From Bryum argenteum (taxonomy: Eukaryota > Streptophyta > Bryopsida > Bryales > Bryaceae), in contig CM073324.1 of NCBI GenBank assembly GCA_037043015.1, positions 12,855,013-12,919,012 on the forward strand: a DNA stretch of 64,000 nt, written 5' to 3'. The stretch's first letter is position 1; every line of letters begins with the position of its first letter. A program made the translations under genes and the position numbers. Under the pieces are notes generated by a model that was not told the origin of the DNA, searched no databases, and saw only the letters and a program-made list of their open reading frames with translations. Shown here in pieces: positions 1-11,916 of the stretch.

Positions 1-232
1 TACATGCCCCTCTACCTCTTTGTTCTCCGCAACACTTATCTGCAGAAATATTGGGACCATATGTGAATACAGAACTCACCTGAAGAATCTCTAGAAACAC
101 ACAATGAGCAGGTACCAGATGACGGAGATAATACCTGGGCCCTGGTAAAAATAACAGAATTCACTCCTACGCAAAAAGATATTATGAATCAAGTTGTCAA
201 GAAGAGCCTGTGAAAAAAGATTCGAATCTAAC

Positions 233-3200
233 CTGTGCCGGTAAAACAGCAAGCGCAGAAGCTATGCTCGATATAAATAAGGGGGCCTGACTTGAAAAGG
301 TGGTAACATTAGCATCCAGTTCAATTAACAGTTCGATGCTCCCAAAATTTTGTTCACCTGTAAAGCGGAAAGTAACAAACTTTTCATGAACTCATGAACT
401 TAAAAAGACCATCCCCATCAAGACTATGCAATCAAATAGCATGAGAACGGTTGGAGTAACTCCTCTTATGAACATTACGGCTGAAAGTGAATTCAATTGT
501 ACTTCATTCTAAATTCACGAGGATGTGCAGCCGCCTCAATCTGTAGATGCATACCCTCTGGAACAGGTGCCGGTGATGGGGCTGTAGGTGATTCTACTGG
601 AGATGCTTGTTCATTAACCGGGGGTGCAGCTGGTGGCGGACTAATTGGGGCTTCAGCAGGTAAAATGCTCCACAAGTCTGTGCAATTTGTCTTGAAGAAA
701 CCAATTTGTTGATTGAACCTGTCGTACGTAACCAGCATATTCCGCACAACAATCCCTGCACAATCCCAAGTATCGCCCTTCGTTAGTGCAAGATTGAGTA
801 CATGACATAAATCTGGCGTATGTTCACGAGTCTTCCAGCATTCGATACTGCTTCTGACTAATTGGAGAGCACAAATCGATAAAGTCGGGCATGATTGTTT
901 GGCAATAATTGATCATGTATATAAAAAGTGATCGAATCTACCTCCAAGAAGTGTGGTCGCGTCAACGTTCTTGAAGAATCCCAAACAGTACGCCCCTGGT
1001 ACTTTCGAATGCTGTAGTAAAGAAGTCATCAGAAAGCACCCACAAATGAACCGCTATTGTGAAGTTTGTAGATGTCTTGTAAGTCTGGACATTTCAGGTG
1101 CAAGGACGAAAGCTGTAATGGACATCAAAGTAAATATTCGTATTGAATGGCGCACCTTGAATAGATAATTTTCTGGCGCCAGAAACACCTTCTTGTTACC
1201 TGCGAATACGAAGCTGACCGGCGGGAAATACTTGCTCAACTCCTTTGTGTCACTGTTGCGGAACATTCAAACTATTACTAAAAATTCTAAAACATACAGG
1301 AGTATATATACATGAAAGCAGATCAGTAGCAATCCACATCAAGCACTACCAATACCCAAAGATATAACCCGACTACAAGCAGATCATACCAATTCCAATA
1401 CATACGAGAAGCTAAAGAGGTAGAGTCAAACTCACGTTCCTGCTCCTGCGTAACAAATATCAGGATAATCCGGGTCTGGACCGTTCACAGCTTGCAACGA
1501 TCCCAGCTGCTGAATAATCTGCACTCTCAACCACCAATTGAAATGCTACAATCAGAAGTGTAGAATTGAAGGCTTTTCCTCTATTGATAAACAACCACGA
1601 GGAGAACAAACAGGGTATCAAAAAGCCAAAATGTTGCTTACAGCATCTTTGAAAGGTTCAAAAGCTCCATCTGGAAGGTAGGCATACGTCGTGCCACTGT
1701 CTATAATCGTGCCATACTTCCCATTAAAAACTGCACTGTCCAGCTTCAAGCTGACTCCTTGCACCTGAATTTCGGATAAATCGAGGTTGTAGTAGTTGCT
1801 GCATCCGTAAATGTTTGTCAGCAACAATCATGCACTTCACTACAGATAAGTCATAGCATGACTTTCTTAAATTCTAAAGGAAAACACATCCTTTTGGAAA
1901 GCTGTGATACTTAAGAGTTAAAGAGGAGACCTGCGCAATGGATCTGATTTGGCGAACACCATGCCTGGAGGTGGGGGAATGGCGCCCAAGACCATAGAAC
2001 CGCCACCCTCGTCCATGCCACCATAACAAAGAGAAAAAGAATCTTCCATCACTCCACTGCCTACGAGCTGGTCAACAATGCTGAGGGAGCCACGTCCCAG
2101 TCCCATAATGCCATCAGCATGTTGTAAATAGAGGTCTCCAGTTTCGGCAGTCTCACATCCAAAAACGAGAGGCTGCGGCGCCAGACGACTGGTAGGGCCA
2201 AATCCTAGCAAATCCTTGCCAATTGAGCCTTTGCTGGAACTCATCTCAGCGTACATCCTCTCATATTTGCATTTGTGATCCTTGTCGCACATCTCAGTTA
2301 GACAGTCTGATGAATCACATGCCACTGCCTGATAAGAGCTTGAATTGTCGGGCACGAATCGAGGGTCCTGTGCAGAATCAAAGAACAACAATCTTACCAA
2401 AGCACACAAAATTTTAGCTGATTCGTGCTCTTTAGTGTAGGACTGTCACGTCGAACGATACCTGATGATTGCCACAATGAGTGCAAGTGGAGCAGGGAAC
2501 GTATGTAACCGTGCTTCCTGTGTCCACAATAAGTGCGAACTCCTGGGGAGGAGTCCCGATGTAAACCCTGCTGGAGTAGTATCTGCATTTCAAGAGTTAC
2601 GGGCTAATTAGCATTTTTTTTGTTGCTCCATTTATCAGCTTCATGGGAGACCTATCCTCAAATTCATCTCTGTCGTCGAAAGTAAAAGTTCACTACCGAC
2701 TAAAGAAGGTCTCGTCCTTTCATTGAAGAATAGTGAACATTCTCTGCGCTGAAAGGTATGGAGGATTGAGGCAGCAACTCTCTGATCACCAGATAGCGTG
2801 AAATTACTGAAACTACTAGCGACATTCTCATAATTGCCTATGCGAAAGTCAATCTACGGAAGGATGGAGCCCACGATTGAAGATAGCCGGATTCTTCATG
2901 TAACAGAGAATTCATGATATTGCAAGTTGAACAAATCGATAATGTGATGGAGGGAACCCTAATTGATTGGATTCTTATCAAAATGTGCAAATTTCTGGGA
3001 ATTGTGACGAGAGAATGCACCCTTTCGTGAGCAGATCGTCGTGGAGAGTCATGCGCGCATCCTGCCATTCGGCTTCATACTCAAGCCCTCGTCTCCGCTC
3101 CCTAAAGCGACGATCTACTTTTCCGCCACTTCTCTTCGACTCCTCGAGAGGAAGGACGAGCGCGGATCCACGCTCTGACTGAATCAGTCTTCTGGAATCC

Positions 3201-3265
3201 GCACGGCATACATTGATGGATACCAGAATTACGAAAGCCACGAGAAATTCACGACGGAAGCCCAT
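233..3265 (-). CDS. Pepsin-like (A1) aspartyl protease, plant type, 3' end uncertain
   Basis: Secreted or endomembrane protease of the plant A1 family. Exons read on the minus strand: 3265-3021, 2582-2462, 2367-1931, 1798-1642, 1518-1436, 1252-1156, 1011-942, 755-519 and 357-233. All joins keep frame with GT-AG introns, giving about 524 codons. The N terminus (MGFRREFLVAFVILVSINVC) is a signal peptide. The first catalytic motif is in IVDTGSTVTYVPC, the second in IIDSGTTYAYLP. The Cys-rich plant insert, the FGCETAETGDLY block and the C-terminal core (VTYDRFNQQIGFFKTNC) match the family of Arabidopsis At3g50050-type proteases (from memory). A Pro-rich stretch follows the core. In relatives a luminal segment and a C-terminal membrane helix come next. 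Exon 357-233 fits the former. A final exon below 233 was not resolved; a frame around 190-105 contains a hydrophobic run (GIISVIWYLLIVCF) that could be the helix. Family call sure; last exons tentative. Confidence 0.88.
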
Positions 3266-5108
3266 GGTCTCACAGTTCCATCAAATCTAGGGCTATCAAG
3301 GATTCTCCACTCGAAACTAAGAATTCTCTAGACGGATTCGTGCCCCCTGCGGCACGATCCCTGCAATGCAAATCGTTATCAAAATTGCTGCACATCACAT
3401 CGATCTCATCCAATCGAGTTGCTTCGTCTCTCCCTCCGATCGGGGAAGGAGACGAATACTCGCCCTATGACCGTGGACATGTCTTGTAACCGCGACACCC
3501 TGTAACCGCACTCTTAGGGTTAGCCACTGTATAAGAACGCCGCTTCTCGACCACCTCCACACGTTCCTGCTCGGTCCTTCTGATCCTCGCCCTTTCTAGT
3601 CATTCATGTGTGCCTCGTAGTTTCAGTCTTTCATGCAGAGAGCTTCCTTCATGAAGGAAAGGAAGGATGCCTGTGTTTACCGATTCGTGTTGCGTTCTTG
3701 CTACGTGCTGTGATTATAAAAAATTCCTCGTACTGAGAGCCGAAGGCATGACAGACGATATTACACCCATAGAATATGAGCACTTGTGCTACTTGTGTTT
3801 GAAGTAATGATCGCAAATTGGTCCGTGTTTCCGACAGAGCTTGCGGGCTCTTCTGGAGAAACACCAGCGAGATTTGCCATCTGATCATTTTCGTTCTTTT
3901 CTTTTTCTCCTTTGACACGGGGCGTATAAAGTTTGTCTTCGTAGTTGATCAAGTGCTGCGGAGTCGAATAAGCGTCCCAAGAGAAACGATCCTTTCACTT
4001 TATCAGATTGCGAATTACTGCTTTTTGGTCATTTTTGGGATCTCACATTTTACAAAGCGCTTCCCGATGATGACAACACCATGCTAATCATGAACTACAT
4101 GATTACAAAAAAGATATCCGATTGAGGGATTACCTTACTACTATCGCTTAGCACAGTAAGCACACATTACCAGTACCGTATCCCTCCTTCGATAGGAGGT
4201 TCGCAGTCTTGAATGATATTTTTCACTGTTTATGAGTGTTGCAAATCACACTCCTACAAGAATGTGATTTTTCGTATCCTCCCGATTGAATGTCGGAAGA
4301 TAAATGTCCGTGGTAGTGGGAAATGCGTCGGTGCTTTAGTGCGAGATGTGAGACCGTTGAATCCCACAGTTCATCATGTGGCACCGCACAGCGATATGGA
4401 GAGCCTCGAAGCTCTCGAATCTTTGCACAACGGGCTTTGGACCTTCGGAACTTTGTTGTGGAGTTCGTGGCGAACAGTCTCCTTCGAGACACACATTGAA
4501 ACTGTAATGAAACTGAAAACCTAACCAAGTATGGACCACAGTGTGTCCTTGGATAGACAAGCCATCTCCAAAATTTGAACAATTCTATCTGTGGATTTAC
4601 TTCTGAGACTAAAAGCAACTCTTTAGAACGTGTCAACTCGATCTTCATGAGGAACTTCTATGCTGACCCATGGCTCTCATCGCACAAGTTACCTTAATCT
4701 GCAAGTGTAGAAACAGTGATGCATCCGTCGTCCTTATAGCTTGTCAGTGTCCATATGTAAGGGTAGTGATGGTTTGTAGGACCGAAGCAGTGTAAGGGTG
4801 GTGACAATTGATGAGGACCGACCAGCACGACTGAAGATTATTGATATGAAAGTTGATCAAGATCCTTCGACTAGCAAAACAACTGATGTTCACAGCAATG
4901 AACGGGGAGAACCGGCAGCTCGGCAGCTCCTTACATATCGTCCGGTTGCCCGGTTGAAATCAGAATTAGCCGCTTAAAGTTTTGGACTTTAGGCTGAAGA
5001 TCCGATAGAAAATGCAAAAGTTAAGAAATCAACCGAAGCACGCAGTAAAATATAATATTATACAGTCATCCGTTCAGCACACCATCATCCGACCTTTATG
5101 TCTTTTGG
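3266..5108. other. Protease upstream region and unassigned sequence
   Basis: The first few hundred bases upstream of 3265 must hold the protease promoter and leader. A telo-box-like TTAGGGTTAG lies at 3513-3522, with a TATAAG-like motif at 3530 on the plus strand, so a divergent transcript is possible. Short frames on both strands between 3650 and 4650 (for example minus 4648-4223) show no family signature or convincing exon structure. No gene is called here. Confidence 0.4.
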
Positions 5109-5390
5109 TGTTTCAAAGTACCATTATGGTGCTTAAAGGTGTTGTTTTTGTGATCAAATGTGTGTTTTTGTGTTGAAAAGTTGTCTTTGTGTTTGAAGCT
5201 TGATGTTTTTGTATTGAAAGGTGTTGTTTTTGTGTTTTAAGATGTTGTTTTTGTGTTTTTAAATGTTGTTTTTGTGTTTTAAGATGTTGTTTCTGCGTTG
5301 AAAGGTTTTGCTTTTGTGTTTGAAGGTGGTGAGTTAGTGATCTAGTGTGTTGTTTTTGTGTTATAAGGTGTTGTTTCGCTCCTTTAGGGT
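5109..5390. repeat. Degenerate TG-rich tandem repeat
   Basis: About a dozen imperfect units of roughly 20-25 bases built on TGTTGTTTTTGTGTTTTAAG, with variable spacers. The strong G/T bias on one strand is unlike the flanks. No coding potential was seen. Confidence 0.75.
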
Positions 5391-6353
5391 GATGTTATAA
5401 TTGATAGCTTCAATAGTAATAACACTTGGCATTATTTTGAATTTTTGTATTGACTTTTTATTTACAAACCGAAGGAAATCTTACTATGTAGGATATTGAC
5501 CAAATGCATTTAAAAATTTTAGGACAAAAAACCGATCAAGGAAAAAAAAGTTAGAACATTGACCGATCTAAAATGAAAAACTTAGGACATAGCCGGCCAA
5601 CAATGATCCTTGACCGAAGATTTCAGAAGACATAGGAAAAATACTGAAATTTTCCAAAACCTCCCCGTTCACTGGTTCACAGACCTTTGTGTAGAGTGAC
5701 ATCGACATCAATCACATCTACATTCATTTTTTTATTCCCTTATCATTTCTTCTTTTCTGTCAAGCTAATGAAGCAGCAGAGGCCCACTTTATTCTTTTGA
5801 ATCCTCATCATTCGAGTGTGGCGTTTTCACAACAAGTCAAAGAATACTCGTGCTCTTATAGATCGAAAAGATCGAGTCTGCTTAAGACAAGCAAAGCGGA
5901 TATTCGGCATGGATACTCTCCAAAAATCTTTGCAATCAACATACTTTCATTTGACACCTCCTTTGTTGTAGAACTTCCATTAGTCTAGGTGTGAGATTCT
6001 AACTGAAATACTTGCCCAACGAGGTTGCTTTCATTCTATTATAGACATGAAGTTGAAGTGTAAGAGGATCTTTTAGAAACTCTGCAAATAAGCAACCATC
6101 AATCCAGCGTCTAGGTTGAGTATTGTAGGTCATTCTTGGAATATTATCTTCCAAAACTCTAATGTGATAATTTCTAGTAGAACCAAATAATAACATTAAC
6201 GAATGATTTACACTAGATCAATTTCATGAGGCTAATTCTTGTATGGCTTGCAATCAAACAAATTGTATGTGTCGACTTATATGTCGTCTTATATTTGAAG
6301 CAAATATGTCGAGAACTGACTCCTACTTTCGCACTCTAAGACATACACTCTAA
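5391..6353. other. AT-rich intergenic stretch, no gene seen
   Basis: Short frames at 5797-5988 (plus) and 6196-5999 (minus) exist. The latter reads YNTQPRRWIDGCLFAEFLKD, which could be a decayed transposon fragment, but no family can be named. Confidence 0.35.
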
Positions 6354-6642
6354 GGGCCACTTTATACTTGGGGCCGTATTAAAGGCCGGCCCGAATTCTT
6401 CAAATTTCATCCAATAGGATGGCTCGATTCTTTCAAATTGGGCCCAAGGGCTTTATTCTAAGGCTCGACCAGAACTTCAACTTATCCTATGTGGCACAAT
6501 TTTGGCGCCAAAATGCTGGGGCACAAGTGATGCAATTGGGATAAGGTTTACCCTCTCCCGAACTTCCCAGCTTGGACCCAAACTTTGGCCGTTGAATCCG
6601 GCCCGCACTCATGTCAGCCCCAACTTGAGTATAAAGTGGGCC
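6354..6642. mobile_element. Tourist-like MITE (PIF/Harbinger type) with TAA target duplication
   Basis: A 289-bp non-coding element. The left end is GGGCCACTTTATACTTGGGG, and the right end is its inverted match (CCCCAACTTGAGTATAAAGTGGGCC, one extra T-rich block). Both ends are flanked by TAA (6351-6353 and 6643-6645). A 3-bp TWA duplication with a GGGCC-type inverted end is the PIF/Harbinger (Tourist) signature. No transposase is present. Confidence 0.75.
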
Positions 6643-6653
6643 TAAGACATACG

Positions 6654-6945
6654 GTTTTAGATAGATAGATAGAAACTCCGGTCCCTTTCTAAGGGGCCGG
6701 CGTGAATGAGGTGTCCGTTCGTAATGGTATTAAATCGATGCCCACTTGACAAGGGTAAATTGGTACAATACTACTTCCCCCCTTTCGTGGGTGGACGCAG
6801 TTTTAGATAGATAAATAGAAACTCCGGTCCCTTTCTAAGGAGCCGGAGTGAAGAGGTGTCCATTCATAATGGTATTTAATCTATGACCACTAGACAAGGG
6901 GAAATTGGTACAATACTACTTCTCCCCTTTCGAGGGTGGACAATT
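6654..6945. repeat. Two tandem ~146-bp SINE tail units
   Basis: Units start at about 6654 and 6801. Each opens with TTTTAGATAGATA, continues through AGAAACTCCGGTCCCTTTCT and ends with a GGTGGAC block. They differ by scattered substitutions, so the duplication is not recent. Confidence 0.85.
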
Positions 6946-6950
6946 AACTA

Positions 6951-7190
6951 GTTACTAGTGCCTTGAAGATACTTGACGTAGTATCCCCCCAAAGGACTTT
7001 GAGGTACCAAGTTACTAGTGCCTTGAAGATACTTGACGTAGTATCTTCCCAAAGGACTTTGAGGTACCAAGTTACTAGTGCCTTGAAGATACTTGACGTA
7101 GTATCTTCCCAAAGGACTTTGAGGTACCACGTTACTAGTGCCTTGAAGATACTTGACGTAGTATCCCCCCAAAGGACTTTGAGGTACCCA
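6951..7190. repeat. Four tandem 60-bp units inside the SINE
   Basis: Four nearly identical 60-bp units, each beginning GTTACTAGTGCCTTGAAGAT and ending near GACTTTGAGGTACC. Units differ at a few positions (CCCCCC versus CTTCCC). The related element at 45050-45415 carries a single unit, so this is a local amplification. Confidence 0.95.
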
Positions 7191-7315
7191 TACAACAAGG
7201 TTCAGGGAACCCACCATAGTTGGGTGGACTAGGGTGGTGTGCACGACGCCGGCGTAGGGAATGGAACCCACAACCTCCTGAGTGGGAGCCATGAGCTTAG
7301 ACCACCAAGCCAAGG

Positions 7316-8460
7316 CCTCTGCTCCCTTATACGGTTCTACTATTTGTATCTGTAATTACTCTATGTCATTAAAGTTGTACTCATAATCATCTTTTTACAG
7401 ATGCGGTCGCTCTTATAAGGTTGTCAAGGAAGTGTATACCTTTCTAGAAAGTGAGAAGTTGTTCCTAGTTGCATTGAAGAATGTTTGATTTCATTTCATC
7501 ATGCTAAATTCTATATCAAGGGTTTGCTATTAAACACTTTATGCAGTAATTATTTGTGTCAGCTCATACCAAAAGTCGGCTTGACTACCCAAGTTGTTTT
7601 TTCGGCCTTCTAAATATACAATGTAAGTGTCTTTTCGTAATCTTTCTCCATTCTTGAAGACGTGTTAGATTGTGTTTGAAGATTACTTTATGATGTGCAA
7701 TTGTTGTCATGGACATAAAAGAAGAGAGAGTGATTTGTTTTGAAGGCATTGAGGTGTAACTTGTGCTCGTTCTATTCTATTAGGTTAATTTGTATGTCAA
7801 TGGTTTGTCATTTAACAAATTTTCCAATGAGTTCTCCTAGTTTTATATCAAGAACAACCATACATGTATATCTCTTTCACACTTCTGCAATGATACTAAA
7901 CAACAAATCCACCAACACCTATAAGTAGTAACGTAAACTACATAGCCTCGTCCTTACTAACAGCTTTTGAAAACCGAAGCATTGCAATCACATAGCACGA
8001 GCGATGCCCCCATACTACTCAGCTTCTAGAGCATATGAAACAAAGCGAACGCATGCATTGATCCTAAAAGCGGAATATTGAAGTGGAATAGTTTAGTACC
8101 TCGACGCGGTGTTGGGGTACTGAAATGTTGCACATTCTTTGATCCCGAATACCCATACCTCAAAACAGTCTGGAAACAATCATCTGAAATTTGATGTTTA
8201 ACAATGCAAATTCCCTTGTAATCACCAATGTACATTTTGTTTTTTTTAGGCACCTCTCGCTTGGTGATGCTACGATGAGGGTTTCATCGCTCTACTTGGA
8301 GGGGCGATTAGCTCCGACTAAGATTTCTCAAACAAAATGCATGAGTGAGTCGATGCATGGGCGGAAACGATTTCTCAAACAAAATGCATCAGTGAGTTGA
8401 TGCATGGGTGAGGTGCAGAAGGTAATGTGTACTAGAGTGGCTACTCAAATAGAAGGATAG
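7316..8460. other. Intergenic, no gene seen
   Basis: AT-rich sequence with short frames only. The one distinct structure is a direct repeat at 8321-8408, listed separately. Confidence 0.4.
8321..8408. repeat. Direct repeat, two ~46-bp units
   Basis: The phrase ATTTCTCAAACAAAATGCAT followed by a GAGTGAGT and a TGATGCATGGG block occurs at 8321-8362 and again at 8369-8408 with few changes. Confidence 0.8.
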
Positions 8461-8586
8461 GATTGTTTGCAATGACGGCCCAAAGTGAACACTAATCTTA
8501 AGAGAGTTGACAAATAGTGTACTTGGTAACTTTTGGTCATGAACACTAATCTCCACACAACACTCATTAACAACTCTTGTGTAATA
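8461..8586. mobile_element. Truncated CACTA-like MITE (3' half)
   Basis: Matches the right half of the elements at 8723-9017 and 60338-60655. It shares GCAATGACGGCCCAAAGTGA, the AACACTAATCTTAAGAGAGT block and the terminal AACAACTCTTGTGTA. The left inverted end is missing. Confidence 0.7.
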
Positions 8587-8722
8587 GGATTTGTGTTCTT
8601 CAATGATAACTAGAATTACGTGTCCGATATGATAAAAGAGACATATGTCCAAAATGACAAAGAAATATGTCATTTTGGATATAATTCTTTGTCGCTATAG
8701 ACGTCACTTTTCTGCCGGTTTC

Positions 8723-9017
8723 TACTACACAAGAGTTGTTAATTAGTGTTACAAACGTTAATTGCAAACTGTAACACTAAATGTCACACATGACCATAGT
8801 GTTACAACACTAATAGTCAAACCATAACACTAAATGTGAGAGCATGCAAACTTTCTTAACAGTGATGCAGTTAGTGGCTTGAATAAAAGTCAAGGGAGAT
8901 TCATTGCACCCCGATGCAAATACTAATCTTAAAAGAGTTGATAATTAGTGTTATTTACCAAAATTTCCCATTATACTAATCTCCACGTAACACTAGATTA
9001 ACAACTCTTGTGTAGTG
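8723..9017. mobile_element. CACTA-like MITE, full length
   Basis: About 295 bp with long inverted ends: left ACTACACAAGAGTTGTTAAT, right ATTAACAACTCTTGTGTAGT. The ends resemble CACTA-superfamily termini (CACTA...TAGTG), although the first base here is T rather than C. Many internal AACACTA/TAGTGTT motifs resemble the subterminal repeats of CACTA elements. No clean 3-bp target duplication was seen. Confidence 0.65.
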
Positions 9018-10720
9018 GATGTTTAAAGATTAAACACCCCTAAGACTTAAAGGCTACTTTTAATTATTTTTTGTGAAATTATAATATCTTAGCAAACAAG
9101 ACACTTGTTTTGGATAGAGCAATATTTTAATATTCTAGACCAAAGTAAACTCTAAGACCCCTAATCATGTCTTTATTTCAATTTCATGCACTAAATGTTT
9201 CCTAAATTTGTGTAATTTAAAAATTAAATAATAATAATAATAATAATCATCATCATAATAATAATAATTCATTCATCCTAATAATCTCAAATATTAAGCA
9301 ACGGCTTAACAATTCCATCTTCTCATGAAATTAATCTAAAGGCCCAAGCATGTCTTTTAGCCTTCAAAACCAAAAACTGCAATTCCTTGACCACTTTGTA
9401 CAAGTTGAGGTATAATTTAATATTTTTTAATTTATTGTTTTTGTATTTCCAACGGTAAGATCTTCAAAGTGGCCGCTTGCACATACACCATGTCAAATTT
9501 CAACAAAAAATCTCAAGCTGCCCGAACTACCCTATGTGGGCTTGAGAACTAAAATTTGAGGTAAAAAATTCTTAGTTTGGAATTTGACTTTGCAAATTCC
9601 CATACACACACCTTATAGTATACCAAAGAACTAGTAAGAATTTAACCCCTTCATCTAGGCTGCCCGAACATCAAAAGCCCATTTTGGGTTGCGTGGGCGT
9701 TTAGGGGTTAATCATCTCATAAGTCTATCCTCGTCTACATTTCCAACAAGGGCATGTAAAAACACTAGTTGCAATGAAAGTGCCTTCATTCCCATGTTGC
9801 CATGCTACTTAGGTTCATGATTGTATTTCTCTCATTTGGTTATTAAGATATAAATAAGTAAATAAATAAATTTCTTAAAACAAAAAAAACTTCATTATTT
9901 TGCTTTAAAAACAAAATCAGACAAATCTGAACGCATATATTTGCTAATGATCCTCATCGGAGAGAATGCTACCCAAATATATCGATTGCTAAATTTTGCA
10001 AAATGCAATCATACCACTTTATTTTAACCCCTAAAGGTCTGAGCGTGCCGTGGCGCCCAGTAGAAGACGGTGTATTTTGGTTGTATTTGGAGTGGATGCA
10101 CACCTTTAATGGGTTAGAGTTCAAAGAAGAAGTTGACATTTGAATTAATGCCGTTCTAGTGAGCTATTACAATCCCAGTTTAGAGTTTCTTGTTGGTACC
10201 AAATCCTAATTATACGACAGCGTACATACTATCCCCAAGGGACTTTTAAGTGTTAATTTTGATAGATTCCTTCTTTCCTGACCCAATTAATTCATAAAAC
10301 AAATTTAATTTAATTTAACTTCAGCAACCCCCAGTGCTACAAATTCCAAAAAAATCACAGTATACTAATTTCCATGTAAAACCAGACCAGCTGGTCTAAA
10401 AATCTAGACTTCACATTCTTCGTCCTCAAGGAATCCTCACAAACTAAAATACTTGTTAAATGGAGTTTGTGTATGCAGTATATCCTTTGGTGGAGGGATC
10501 TGACTTAAAATGAAAAAGGATTCTTTGGCCTCACCGGTACTCCATTGACCAGGGCCCTTATATTAGAAGTGATATATTAGAAGATGATGCTTTGACAAAG
10601 GTCCTTTGCATGGGCACCCTAAATCCACACAAAACACATTTAAATTTAAGCTTCTACCATTTGACTTTCTATAGAAAGAAGCCGGTCCAAATGCATTCAT
10701 GTCATGCCAAATCTATAAAT
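9018..10720. other. AT-rich intergenic DNA with decayed repeats
   Basis: No gene recognised. Contains an ATA/ATC microsatellite (9227-9270). It also holds TTAACCCC-type ends at about 9638, 9709 and 10025 that resemble the TTAA-flanked elements described elsewhere in the window, without a clear intact pair. Confidence 0.4.
9227..9270. repeat. (ATA/ATC)n microsatellite
   Basis: Run of AAT trinucleotides interrupted by a short ATC run. Confidence 0.9.
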
Positions 10721-10735
10721 ATCTAGATTTGGGTT

Positions 10736-10743
10736 TATATAAA
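10736..10743 (+). promoter_or_regulatory. Candidate TATA box for the E2F gene
   Basis: TATATAAA in an AT-rich context on the coding strand upstream of the E2F leader region. The transition from AT-rich to GC-richer sequence just downstream supports a transcription start nearby. Not proven. Confidence 0.4.
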
Positions 10744-10760
10744 GAGAGGTACAGGTACTT

Positions 10761-11916
10761 GTGGGAATAGAAAAACATACTTGGGGGGTAGAGAACCGGG
10801 AATATGGGAGTGGCGGGCATCAGCAAGCAGCCGAGACGGGCGGGTATGCACCGGGTATGCATTTGTCGTGGAAGCCCGCCCAATTACCTGCAAAGCTAGA
10901 GGCGCCTTTGCCTGTGAGCGCCCTTCCCTCCCTTTGCTTTCGCAAATCCCTACAGAACCCCCGCCATCGCCAACTGACTGAGCCATCGAAGCTGCTGCCC
11001 ATGATCATCATTGTCATCGAACGACCGGAGACAAGTAACTTCTCATTCAACGAACAACTTGCCTGCGCTGTTGTTCATTCTGGGAACACGATGATCCTGC
11101 CTTCATCGGAGGATTGAATCATTCTCGTCTGTTGTCTGCATATTGAACTTCCCTGGAGAATCGGGATGCTGCCCGCATCTTCGATTAACATACCAATCAG
11201 GTTGGTTAACTGTGTCCGAGCTTGACTGAGTTAGAAGGACGTGAGAAGAAGCGTGGTGCGTATGAGGATGGTGCCCTGGGGGGTGACGGGTTGAGAGAGA
11301 GTGAGAGTGAGAGAGAGAGAGGTAGAGGGCGTCTTCTTGTGTAGGGAGTAATTGGTGATATGGTGGCAGTAGAGGATTGATGTTGATGTTGTGGCGGTGG
11401 GAAGTAGACGCTGGGAGGTGGGGTGGGGTGGGGGGGGGGGTGAAAGCTGAGTGGGAGTTCTGTCTTGGTTCGTGGGCGTTGCTGGGGGATTGGTTTCTTT
11501 GTCTCGCTTTCTTGGTACCCCTCTTTGTCCGTTGTCGCGAAACACCCGTTAGCTTTTTTTGATTTTATTTGTGATCTGTTTTAAATTTCAATCGAAAGGC
11601 TGAAGCTCTGTTTTCGGGATTCATGCTAGAATAGTTTTCTTTTAGAAGAGTGAGGATTTCTTGTCTCGCGTTTTGCCATATCTTGTGAGATTATGAATGC
11701 AATTCGTGTTGAGTGCCATGGCTGTCCCAAGTCACATCTTCGAGATAATTTTGGTTTTACGGAGCCACTATGTGTGTTTCATCGTATGGTACTCCTGGCA
11801 CGAGGCATTGCAATTGGTGTGGTCGATGTCTTGTAGTTTGAGCTTGTATTGTATGTGAAGGAGAGCGTGCGGTGCTGAGACTTGCTTCGTGTTCAGGACC
11901 TAGGAGCAATGTAACA
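10761..11916 (+). other. Probable E2F 5' leader, possibly with a leader intron
   Basis: GC-richer sequence with a GA-rich tract (11290-11325) and a G-run (11420-11441). The frame at 10761-11117 shows no family signature. A splice-acceptor-like TTCAG ends at 11895, just before the first coding exon, suggesting that part of this stretch is a leader intron. Confidence 0.4.

Larger units (their letters stand above)
6654..7315 (-). mobile_element. tRNA-derived SINE, expanded copy
   Basis: Read on the minus strand, the head at about 7311-7257 carries an A-box-like GGCTTGGTGGTCTAAGC and a B-box-like GTGGGTTCCATTCC. These are the internal RNA polymerase III promoter elements of a tRNA-like 5' end. 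A body follows, then a tail ending in a GATA/TATC simple repeat at 6656-6672. The same head, body and tail occur once, in compact form, at 45415-45050. This copy is enlarged by four body units (6951-7190) and two tail units (6654-6945). Long minus-strand frames across it are repeat artefacts. Confidence 0.7.

Noticed and set aside
4223..4648. 141-codon minus-strand frame
   Set aside because: No recognisable motif, no exon structure, and AT/GC composition like the surrounding intergenic DNA.
6951..7190. Could the regularly spaced 60-bp units be a CRISPR-like array
   Set aside because: Whole units repeat without variable spacers, and the context is a eukaryotic SINE.
6944..7313. Repetitive minus-strand peptides of 84 and 121 codons
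   Set aside because: They arise because the 60-bp SINE units are a multiple of three; this is non-coding repeat DNA.
10761..11117. 118-codon plus-strand frame upstream of E2F
   Set aside because: No family match; better explained as leader sequence downstream of a TATA candidate.
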